The position numbers and the translations under genes are program-made. Positions 22,375 through 32,495 of a stretch of 64,000 bases of DNA are shown piece after piece. The stretch's first letter is position 1; every line of letters begins with the position of its first letter. Origin of the DNA: Lepidurus packardi (lineage: Eukaryota > Arthropoda > Branchiopoda > Notostraca > Triopsidae); NCBI GenBank assembly GCA_023053545.1, contig JAKZAN010000004.1, forward strand, positions 5,456,001 through 5,520,000, given 5' to 3'. The notes under the pieces are model-generated. The model saw only the letters and a program-made list of their open reading frames with translations, searched no databases and had not been told where the DNA came from.

Positions 22375-23607
22375 TCACAGGGCTAAATTAGTTCGTCGCA
22401 CGGCAGCGCTTAGTGCTGGATTTGGATCTGGTTCTTCCGTTAACGGAGTGACTCGGCACCACATCAGCTCTTTAGCAGACTTTCTTATGGCTTCTAAGAC
22501 TGCTTGGACATATTGACCGTCTTCGAAAGTAGAAGCTAAGGAAACTGGCTCTTTAATCCAGCCCGTGCGGTCTTCCACGCTTGCAAACGCTTCCTAATTA
22601 ATATGAATAATTAATTAAGGCATACATTTAAAATAAATAATGATTCATACTTTCAAGGTTGTCACCAACCGAAAGAGACCGTTAATAAAGGGGCGTGGCC
22701 ATGTGACAGGCAAAGGATGAGAAACGATGTGCGAAGGTAAGAAAGACAGCTCATCTGTGTCATTATGCCGCAATTCGGGACAGGAAGTAGCACGACTGCT
22801 GCCGAATAATTCGCCGTTTCGGATAGTTAAGTAGCCCTCGGTGCCGCAAACAATAATTTCATGCGAATAGTCTCCACTAAAGTGACTGTTAAGCGTTACG
22901 GAGGCCAAAATGCCACCGTTTAGTTCCATTTGAAACGTGCAAAAGTCTTCAGAAGTGATGCGCCGGATTCCGGAAATCTTTTCGGTAGTTTTCGTAAGCG
23001 TTCGCATGACTCCATGGACGCGTACGGCTTTCTGGTTCGTGATGTGAGAAATCACGTCAATAATATGACTACCCATTAAGCTTAAGACGCCCCCACCCAT
23101 TCCCTCTTCACACATCCAGTCATACTTCTCCCCAACCAACGATCCTAAATGTACGTGAACTTCGCAGAGTTGGATATGGCCAATTGCACGGCTGAGAATC
23201 TCTTTACGCATTTGTTGCACTGAAGGGAGAAACCTTAGAGTATAGGCCATAATCGAGATAAGGCTGGGGTAATACTGGGCAGCGTGGACCATTTTTAAAG
23301 CTTCACTCTGGTTGAGACCGCCAGGTTTGTCACAGAGTACGTGTTTGCCAATACCGAGAGCTTTGACTGCAATCTGGGCGTGTAAGCTGGGCGGACACAT
23401 GATCAGGACGAGATCAATTTCTTTGTGAAGTAGAACATCATCCACATGATGAGTGCGAAAAGGGATCTCCAGTTCTTTACCCATTTCTTCAGCAGCGTCA
23501 AGTGTCTGGCCCCATATTGCTTCTACTTTAAATCCTTTGGCTCTCAGGAAGGGTACCAGTACCCTTAGTACTGGACCTGTACCAAATACTCCAATCCCAG
23601 GCAACAT
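22375..23607 (-). CDS. GFOD: GFOD1/2-like Gfo/Idh/MocA oxidoreductase-domain protein
   Basis: Two exons, 22651-23607 and 22375-22593, give 391 residues; human GFOD1 is 390. The start MLPGIGVFGTG opens a Rossmann fold with a glycine-rich dinucleotide loop. The C-terminal half has the family landmarks EVHVHLGSLVGEKYDW, MGGGVLSLMGSHIIDV and ITSEDFCTFQMELNGG. The first-domain end reads CDKPGG, which keeps the lysine of the EKP-type motif used by active family members, whereas human GFOD1 has CDRTAT there. An enzymatic role is therefore possible, but no substrate is known. The intron is 57 bp. Confidence 0.95.
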
Positions 23608-24766
23608 CTTTGATGGCTGTAAGTATATAATGTATTTTTAAGGTAATAATAATAGTTTAAACAAAATTTTATGACAAAACTCACTTGATTTAAAACACCG
23701 CACTATTTACAGTGCTGTAGACGTTTACTCCAAAAAAATCAAAATAGAGCCTTAATGGTGGCGCTGCGCACATTTTCTTGCGCGGGAGTTTGATGCTTTC
23801 CAAATACGACAAACAAGACTTGACTTAATCTCCAGGGTATTTAAGTTTTAAAAATAGTATATTTTTATATTTAGTTTTGTAGTATATATTTACTTAACTT
23901 TTTGAGTAATCAAAATTTTTTCCTTCCTTTCGTTGCTCCATTAATTCGTTTAATTTTGAGGAGCTTCATTTCAATCACTGTTACAAAATGATTTCATTGG
24001 AGCAAGAAAACTTAAGTTCTTCCTGACGAATTAATCTTTCTTTAATTTAAATTGCTCCCTCGTTGGTGACTTGGGAGTTATGTGCAGGATTGCCTTCCTA
24101 TTTTAGACATTGTCTATACAGCGTAGCACACGGTTTCCGGCACATATTCTGCACGGACGCTCGAAAACAGCAATTGAATTCTTTGGATTGAATTCTTTTT
24201 ACTTTTTTCATAAGAAAAACCTAAATTTCCGAATCACAGAGCTATGTTATGGTTAACGGCGCTTATGTACAACGACTGTGGTCATTCTGTAATTCGACGG
24301 CCAATACGAACGAACTTGTCAACGAAGCTTTGCTTAGCTAGATAAACGGCCAGAATTGCAACATTAGTACCCTTAGAAGTAACTTCCGTATAAGGTATTC
24401 AGGGTTCAGATAATTAATATGAATGTGATGACGACGAACAATAATGACATCCTTGAATCGACTGCATCCTGGTGTTTTGCAGGGGAAGGACACGTTTAGA
24501 CCATGTTAAGTATGGTATATGATAGTTATTTAACGTTGAAATCGTTGCCAGATTAACGAAATTGCAGTTTTTTTTAGGTTATGAATTCTACCATTAGGGT
24601 TTAGATCTAGATTTTGGATCTAGAATTCACTTACTTCTAGACGCTTATTTCCTATCTTCTAAATAAGTTAACCGTCCTCAATAGGTAAAAGCTTTAAAAA
24701 ATGTAAAGGATTGAATGCATGAAAGATAACAATTATATTTCTCCAAAAAAATGCAGTGTATAGCTT
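23608..24766. other. 1.16-kb interval between GFOD and COPS8
   Basis: No coding exon was recognised on either strand. AT-rich, with the GFOD upstream region at the left and the COPS8 3' end at the right. Confidence 0.4.
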
Positions 24767-25502
24767 TCAATTTTCCAAGAAAGATATGTACTGAGTAAGC
24801 TTACTTAATTGTTCTTCTGTTGGGATGGCAGGCAGAGCAAGTTGAGGTTTGGCTTTGGGGAGAATCATGTTTGAATCCAACTGGTGTTCCCAGCCTAACT
24901 CCTTTGCCATTTCAATGGCTTCCTCAGGAACTGAAAGACCGACCATGCTTCCCAAATCCTCTGGTTTAATAGATGAGTATGCTCTGCCTATCAGATCCAA
25001 CATTTTCTCTTTCAATAAAGCTAAATAAAAAACAAATGAATTAAAGTACGATTTTGGTAGCACAGTAATTAAAGCACCTTCTAATAATGCCATGAAAGGT
25101 TTGAGTTGCTCTGACCAATCTTTCCGCAACGCAGCAAACGTTTCAGCAGGTGTCTTTTTCCATAAATTCTGTCCGACAGTCCATATCTGACTTAACATGG
25201 GCTCTGCAGTTTTAACATTTCCTGGAATCCTCTTCCATAGCAATTTGGCATTACACCTACGACGAAACTTGTTGACAATGGTAAGAAATACACCAAGAAA
25301 TACACCTACAAGTCAAACTTGCAGAGGTATACTGCAAGCAAATGGGCATAAGTATCCGCCGATGCGACCCCTAAAGTGGCATTGCTCTGTAAAAATAAAA
25401 ATAAAAACTGATAAAGATTACTAAAAATCAAGTTGCCATTACCTGTAATTCCTGGTTTTCCAAAGTAATCTGCAAATCAAACAACTTTGATTCGTCTACC
25501 AT
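24767..25502 (-). CDS. COPS8: COP9 signalosome subunit 8
   Basis: Four exons, 25443-25502, 25319-25386, 25078-25256 and 24767-25020, give 186 residues (human CSN8 is 209). The chain begins MVDESKLFDLQITLENQELQ, passes ADTYAHLLAVYL and LLWKRIPGNVK, then GRAYSSIKPEDLGSMVGL (the PCI-type winged-helix region), and ends QLSKLTQYISFLEN, nearly identical in pattern to the human C-terminus. CSN8 is the smallest subunit of the COP9 signalosome, which removes NEDD8 from cullins. The gene starts 202 bp from EIF3E, transcribed the other way. Confidence 0.95.
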
Positions 25503-25704
25503 TTTATCCGAACAAGGATCAAGGAAGTACAATTGGAGTAGAGTAGAAAACTTTCGGTGCTCGGCAAAAATAAACAAACTTTGAATTATGTAACTTAGAT
25601 GGCGAGACTTGTCACGGAAAAAATAGCCCAACCAATGATTATTTAGCTTGGATAGCGAGCCTAATTCTCCCGGTCCCTCCTACATGTGGCAAACCATTGG
25701 CAAC
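25503..25704. promoter_or_regulatory. Divergent promoter of COPS8 and EIF3E
   Basis: The 202 bp between the two start codons, which point away from each other, must hold both promoters and 5' UTRs unless an upstream non-coding exon exists. No TATA box stands out. This is inferred from gene layout. Confidence 0.6.
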
Positions 25705-27635
25705 ATGGCGCAGCATGATTTAACGCAGCGTTTAGGAGGTTATTTAGACCGACATTTGGTGTTTCCTCTCTTTGAATTCTTAGCGGGACGAGAAGTAAGT
25801 CTACTATAATATTAAACTAATTAGTTCCTGCTCCTATCCTTATCAAAACCATACAGTTTCTGTTCGCTGCTCCAGCAGCCGTCTCCAGGCCCCTTTGGCT
25901 TGGAATAAAATATTGTTTCACTTTTCTGATATTATTATTTTCTGTTCCATTTAGATATACAAGCAAGATGAATTACTTCGAGCGAAATTGGAACTCCTTA
26001 ACAAAACCAACATGGTGGATTTTTCTATGGATGTTCACCGAGTTCTCTACCCAGACCAAGAAATTCCACTAGTAAGAAGCTGTTCCCATGAAAAGCCAAA
26101 TACTAATAGTATTCCCTTTCGTTTAGGCCTTGACAGATAAACGCTCTGCTGTAGTAGAACAACTTCGTAAATTGCAAGCCGAGACCAAGCCAGTTTTGGC
26201 AGTCTTTATGGACCCAGAAGTTACTAAGCAAATCCAAGCGTCAAGAGATTCTCGCCAGCTGATGGACTATCTAACTAAGAACCATGGAGTGAAGCATTCC
26301 TTCTTTTAAGAAAATAATGTAACTAGATCTTCTTTATTTTTTTTCTTTAGTTAAAACCAGAGATTTTGGATACTCTGTTCACGTTTGCCAAGTTTCAGTA
26401 CGAGTGTGGTAATTACGGCGGAGCTGCCGAGTACCTCTACTTCCATAGGTTTTTGGTCACGCCCAGTGATAAGGTATAGACTACTATAAATGTCGCCATG
26501 CAATTACCATAAATTTTGTCATGGAATTACTATAAATTTAAAGAGTACAATTACATGAAGAGTTTTCTTTTACAGAATTATCTGAATGGCTTGTGGGGAA
26601 AGTTAGCTTCTGAAATTTTGATGCAAAACTGGGACGTTGCGCTAGAAGATTTGAATCGTTTGAAAGAGTACATTGACGGAAACCCGTTTCCCAATGCTTT
26701 ACAGTCTCTCCAGCAACGGACATGGTTGATCCACTGGTCCTTGTTCATCTTCTTCAATCATCCCAAAGGACGTGATTTGATTGTAGAAATGCTGCTTTAC
26801 CAACCCCAGTAGATATTTCTTTATTTCCCAGAACTAAGCTCAGAATTAAACGCTGTTTTCAACAGGTACTTGAACGCTATCCAGACCATGTGTCCCCACA
26901 TTCTGCGCTATTTGACTACTGCCGTAATCATTAATAAGCAAAATCGACGAGCGATCATGAAAGATCTGGTCAAGGTTATTCAACAGGTAACGTTGTGTTT
27001 AATAAGCTATAAAGGGTTTTTTACCCGTTGGTAATCTTAGGAAGCGTATACCTATCGCGATCCCATCACTGAATTCATCGAGCATCTGTACGTCAACTTT
27101 GACTTTGATGCTGCTCAGTTGAAATTGCGCGAATGTCAAGAAGTTCTACACAACGATTTCTTTTTGATCGCCGTTCTGAACGACTTTTTGGAAAATGCTC
27201 GCTTGATGGTATTCGAGACCTTCTGTCGTATTCATCAGTGTATTTCCATCAATATGCTAGCTGAGAAGCTAGACATGAGTGGCGAAGAAGCTGAAAGGTG
27301 GATCGTAAACCTAATTAGACAAGTAATTTAGTTATCAGCAATTTATTGTGGAATTCTAACCTTTCAAATCTTAATTGTTAGGCTCGTTTGGATGCAAAGA
27401 TAGATTCCCGCCAAGGACACGTGGTCATGGGTACCCAAACTTTGTCACCATATCAGCAGCTGATTGAAAAAACTAAGGCGTTGACTTTAAGGTCCCAGCG
27501 ATTGGCTGGCGAAATCGAAAAACGAGTTAGCATTCGAAACCCAGAAGTAAATTTCCAACCTTTTCTGTATAAACTAAAGGAAAATAATGTGTATAATTCA
27601 TCTAGGGCAATCAATGGAACAGCAACGACTTCTAA
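25705..27635 (+). CDS. EIF3E: Translation initiation factor 3 subunit E (INT6)
   Basis: Nine exons: 25705-25794, 25955-26071, 26127-26288, 26351-26473, 26576-26808, 26866-26986, 27041-27322, 27382-27546, 27606-27635. Together they give 440 residues (human 445). The start [20 protein letters not shown] matches the eIF3e N-terminus. It continues with [70 protein letters not shown] and the C-terminal PCI/winged-helix block [20 protein letters not shown] and [10 protein letters not shown]. The last exon supplies only NQWNSNDF after a short intron; reading through that intron would give a wrong 54-residue tail. eIF3e is part of the scaffold of the eIF3 complex on the 40S ribosome. Confidence 0.97.
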
Positions 27636-27732
27636 AAACACATGTTGCAAAATACAAAGTCCACGTGTTATGGTGAAGGTCCAAAAAATACAACTTTTGC
27701 CACACAAAAAATAGCGCCTTTTACAATGTTCT

Positions 27733-29903
27733 TTAGCTAGGAAGTTGAGTTGAGTGAAGTTCAGCTCCTTCACCCACAGTCATATGTATCACAGCTTCCA
27801 GGGACGTAGGTCCTCGGCCATCCCCGTTATCTTTTACCGCGATTAAATTGCGAGGATAGACATAACGCACTTTTCCGTTTTCATCCGTCAAGGATAACAG
27901 TACGTCCCCGCCCAATCCATGCTCTGATGTCAAGTTGGTTAGTTCTTGACTCTGACTATGATTCAGTGAAGATAGAATATCCGATTCAGATCCCATGTTA
28001 GATGATTGGGCGTGGCCTGTGGGCATGTAGGCCATAATGACTGAGCCGTGTTGGGATGTTCCTGACCTGTAGACAAACATTCGTTAAAATTAACGGAATC
28101 GTATGAAAGAAATGAGGCTTACTCGTTGCCTTCCATGTAAATCGGTACTAAAACGGAATGATTGCCCATTTCCAATGCTTCTTTTTGTTCATTAGGAGGG
28201 TTCTCGTCATTCTTCCAAGGAACTATAGCCATTACACGTGGTGCTTGCGTGCTGAGTGTGACAAGTAAAGGCTGAGGAGCGCTGACGACAGAATTTGTCT
28301 GCTGAGACGCAGTTTTGGGCCCCGAAATAGGCAGCGATTTGTACTCGAGTGGCGGTTGGAGGTGGGAATGCATACGAAGATGACTTTTAAGGGAGTCTTC
28401 GAGTACGAAACTCATCGGGCACTGCGGACATGCATAAGGCTTGGGATTCTTCGTGGATACCATGATTTTTGGCTTGTATGGTTTGACCTTAGGTTGCGCT
28501 TTCGAGCAGAACTCTGGATGTTCTTTCCGCACGTGGGTCCGGATAACGTCTATAGCAAGGCATAATTATATATGTGTAAAACAGATTATGTTTGAAGAGT
28601 TCTTACGAATTTGCATAAAAGTAGCTCCACAATGACGACAGTTGTAAGGTTTCGAGTTATGTTTGACCTTAATATGCGTTTTATACTCTTCCATACTGGT
28701 TGCCTTGAACTCACAGAGCTCACAGAAAAACTGATCTAAGTAATTTCTGGATTTTAAAAAAAACTTCCGAAGAAAGGGCTCGGTTGTAGTACCTGAATGA
28801 GTTTTCAAGTGAGATCTGTAGTCACGTTTAGTTGTGGAAGTAAACTCGCATTCGGCACAGTCGAATGCTTTCTTGGGTGCATGACTGTTTCGCACATGGA
28901 CCCTCAAATTTGCTATACATTTCAATTAAACGAATCAAATTTAAAATTAGCCTACTTGAAGCTAATGTTTTAAAGAGAGAAATGTATAGTTACATGAGAT
29001 GGCGCACTTGTAGTCACAAAGAGAACAGGCAAACGGCTTTTCGCCTGTATGTAGTCGAATGTGGCGTTTGAGGTCCGACTGTGTTTTGAAGGTTTTGGAA
29101 CAAGGAACGCAAGGGCAGGAATATGGAGCATCGCCAGTGTGAATTCGCAAGTGAATAGTTAGCTGCGATGCTTCTTTGGCACTGTAAGGACATATCTGAC
29201 ACCTAGTACCATTAGAACCCAATCAGAGAGGAGAAAGAATCGTATTTACTTGTAGGGGCGTTCTCCGTTGTGAACTCGGGAATGTTTACGGAGCATCCCG
29301 TTTTCTACACAACTGTAGTCGCAGAGGGAGCATTTGAAAGGCTTTTCCCCCGAATGTGTTCGTTTGTGGGCCAGTAGTTTATCTTCACGGGAAAAGGCTG
29401 ACCCACAAACGTTGCAGGAGAAGGGTCTTTCGCCCGTATGCTTTCTATGGTGGCGGTTCAAGTCTTTGCTATACGCTGTCCGGAAAGTACAGCCTTCCAC
29501 CGAGCAAACAAAACGTTTTTTCTTATCTGACAAGCTTTTACTGGATAGCGCTGTTAAACATTCCGTTGACGTAGCAGGGTTCATGGTAGCTATACCAAGG
29601 GGAGATATGGGTATAGTTAGCTCTTCAGGCGTGCTATTACTAATCCTGGATGGAGGTATCAAAACTTGAGTTCCGTTTGCGGGGCTAAGGAAAAGAAATT
29701 CAATATGTGATTTCACGAAACGGTGTGGCTTTGCAAATTTACTTGCAGTTCATGGTTGGTAATAACGGAACTTCGTCTTCATTGGGCTTCCTGGAAGTTT
29801 TACAAATTTTGGATTGCTTGTGTCGAACAAACAATAGGAGGTCCGTGAATTCTTGCTTACAGCACCCACATATAAATAAATCATTTTCTGACTCCTCTTC
29901 CAT
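27733..29903 (-). CDS. ZFP64: ZFP64-like C2H2 zinc-finger protein
   Basis: Seven exons: 29743-29903, 29250-29684, 28994-29202, 28793-28912, 28607-28735, 28123-28549, 27733-28066, coding for 604 residues. The N-terminus [20 protein letters not shown] matches the ZFP64 N-terminal motif. About ten C2H2 fingers follow, from FVCSVEGC through [54 protein letters not shown] and FDCAECEF to [10 protein letters not shown]. The [13 protein letters not shown] finger and the [10 protein letters not shown] linker are particularly ZFP64-like. The C-terminal third has no fingers and is probably a regulatory tail. It is likely a sequence-specific transcription factor. The gene converges on EIF3E, with 97 bp between the stop codons. 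Confidence 0.88.
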
Positions 29904-30271
29904 ATTGACTTTGCGTCTATGTGACGAGTTGTGTCTCTCCGTTGGCGTTGCGACGTGACTTTTTATTTTACCCGAAACAATAGTGCCGCAAACATACAGA
30001 TTTATCTAAAATGACAGAAATTTAATACGTATTTAGCAGAATATAGAAGACAACCTACCTAATTAGTGTTCTAAACCTGACTTCCCATGGGACAACCGTG
30101 AATTTCATATGCCTGGTACTGTTTCTTTGAGTTTGAAGTGAAGTGCAAAACATGAGTCCAGCACGGAACGCGGTGGGCGGAGGCGTTGCTAATCCGCAAC
30201 TCAACACGCCAACGCGTAGGTCCGGCGAACACGCGAACCAGCGTACGGATAAGCCAATTGTCAGGTATATA
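29904..30271. other. Upstream region of ZFP64
   Basis: 368 bp between the ZFP64 start codon and the first Helentron palindromic repeat. It presumably holds the ZFP64 promoter. No motif recognised. Confidence 0.4.
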
Positions 30272-30367
30272 TTAGCTATGCAAGTAGCATAGCTTATTTT
30301 TTTATTAGCTATGCAAGTAGCATAGTTAGCTATGCAAGTAGCATAGTTAGCTATGCAAGTAGCATAG
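30272..30367. repeat. Tandem palindromic repeat at the Helentron 5' end
   Basis: Four copies of a 21-base unit, TTAGCTATGCAAGTAGCATAG, at about 30272-30292, 30305-30325, 30326-30346 and 30347-30367. Each unit is itself a hairpin (AGCTATGC, AAGTA, GCATAGCT). The second Helentron copy has one unit only, near 37730-37750. Confidence 0.85.
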
Positions 30368-31071
30368 CTTATTCTATCGTTTTCGGGCCAGAAGCGTGCC
30401 ACCTCCCAGTGGGCGGTTTGGCACAGCAAGCTTCCCGTAAGCGCTGTGCATTTCGTGGGTGATTTCGTGGGTAGATGGATAAGGCTATTTTGCCAGCGGC
30501 CAGGATATTATGGAAAAAGTCCCCCAAACATGCACAACGTTGCACTAAGTAGAGCCAAAACACTAGAAGGGCTGTATATAGAAGACCTAAACGAGTCAAA
30601 TATTAAAGTTTCCAATGATGTCAAAAAAGAAATGCAACGACTACATAGAAACCCACAGGACTTATATCCCACACTTAACCCACAGCGCTTATAAGCACAG
30701 CTACCTTACAGCATTTCTTAATATTACCACTCTTTACAACAAAATTTCTATTATTACTTCAGATTACTTCCTTCAAGCCTGCACTACCTTCGCCCTATGC
30801 GAAACGAGATTGTCTAATATACATCAAAATACAGATTTGCACATTCCACACTTCAACATACATCGCATATACAAGACAAGACGCAGTCTTCTCAAATATA
30901 GCATCGACAAACTGTCTAGAGATGTGCAGCACATACATAACAAAGCAATCTTTGTGCATTTACGCTCTGTATAAACACCATTCAGATAGCATGGATGACT
31001 TCTATGACACCTTACACCACTTCGTTCAAAGTATAAAATATTCTACCGACAGAATTGTGTTAATGGGTGAC

Positions 31072-31260
<189 letters not shown>

Positions 31261-31753
31261 ACAAACTACACGAGAAAAAATAAAACCAATAGAATCCATA
31301 CTAAAACCATTAAACCTAAAACAACACATGACACAACAGACTACCTCTCAACATTAGATCTTCTCTACACCAACTTTCCAACAAGCACAACCGGAGTTTA
31401 CGCAACATACTACACAGATCACAAGATCATATATACCGACATACCCAACATATAACACTGACTTTCGGACAAACAAAACATCATTTACATTTCACATCAT
31501 ATTACATTTCAATACTCAAACACATAACTCGTAAGCAACACAAACTTTAGTGTCACATACTCTTAGCTACCATACACTTCCATCCATCAATTTTAAACAA
31601 ATCACACCAATCCATTATTTACATTCACGCTTCCACTTTACAACCCTATAACTCCCAACATTTCCTTTCCGCGAATTTCGATTATATTTGGCCCATCTAC
31701 CGTGTGACGCACAACACATTCACATGCATACAAAATAAACCTAACAACTACCC

Positions 31754-32383
31754 TGCTGTCTGTCTCTTTGTAAACTGTCTCTTTATAAAGAAAAGAACGA
31801 AAAGGGAATTTTAAGAACGCTAAAACTTCAATCTGAACAAGAATTGGTACAAGCGGCCATATCTCTCAAACCGCAACCATGGCTAGAACACCCGAATAGA
31901 AGAGTAGCCGTAGCGCTCTTAAGAATAAGAAGCAAACATGCAAAGGTGGGTTGGTGGATGAAGAGATTTAAGCTTAAAGACACAGATATATGTGAAAACT
32001 GTAGGGAACAAACAGACACAGTGGAATACAGGTTGCTGTATTGCCCATCATACGGATACGAAAGAGAAAAATGGAGGAGAAAAGTAGAACAGATCGGAGT
32101 AACCTTTAACATGGAAAATGTATTAGGTCTTGGGGAAATTGAATCAGAACGACAATATAAGTTAAGAAACTGTCTAGTAGACTACCTTAAATATACCAGA
32201 CTAATAGAAGTGGTGTAATTTTTTCTTTTTCTTATAAGATAATAATAAGATCAATAGAAAGCTTGTTTCAGAAATAATCTTTATAAAAAAAAAAATCAGA
32301 AATATTAAATGGTCAGAAGTAGTCGATAATGTGCCCGTTAGATGCCACAGTTTTGACTTAATACAGCCCAACAACAACAACTG
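31754..32383 (+). mobile_element. 5'-truncated non-LTR retrotransposon fragment
   Basis: This 630-bp insertion is flanked by a 10-bp duplication, ACAACTACCC, at 31744-31753 and 32384-32393. The reading frame to 32218 encodes the C-terminal part of a LINE polyprotein: AVALLRIRSKHAKVGWWMKR, then a Cys-rich CENCREQTDTVEYRLLYCPS, the zinc-knuckle region that follows the reverse transcriptase/RNase H of Jockey/R1-like elements. The 3' end has an (AAC)n tail. The second Helentron copy shows the uninterrupted target at 39499-39512. Confidence 0.88.
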
Positions 32384-32495
32384 ACAACTACCCGTTCACT
32401 ATACTTGCGTAGCTCACTCGACAGCTCCCCTGTCGTCTTGTTTTTTAACTTTGGTTGCTTTGTTGTCTTTTCTTTGATGTAAAAGTGCCTTCAAA

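Noticed and set aside
24428..24480. TGATGA motif as a further box C/D snoRNA
   Set aside because: There is no properly placed D box with a closing stem.
27547..27714. Read-through C-terminus of EIF3E
   Set aside because: Splicing 27546 to 27606 restores the short conserved end; the unspliced tail has no family resemblance.
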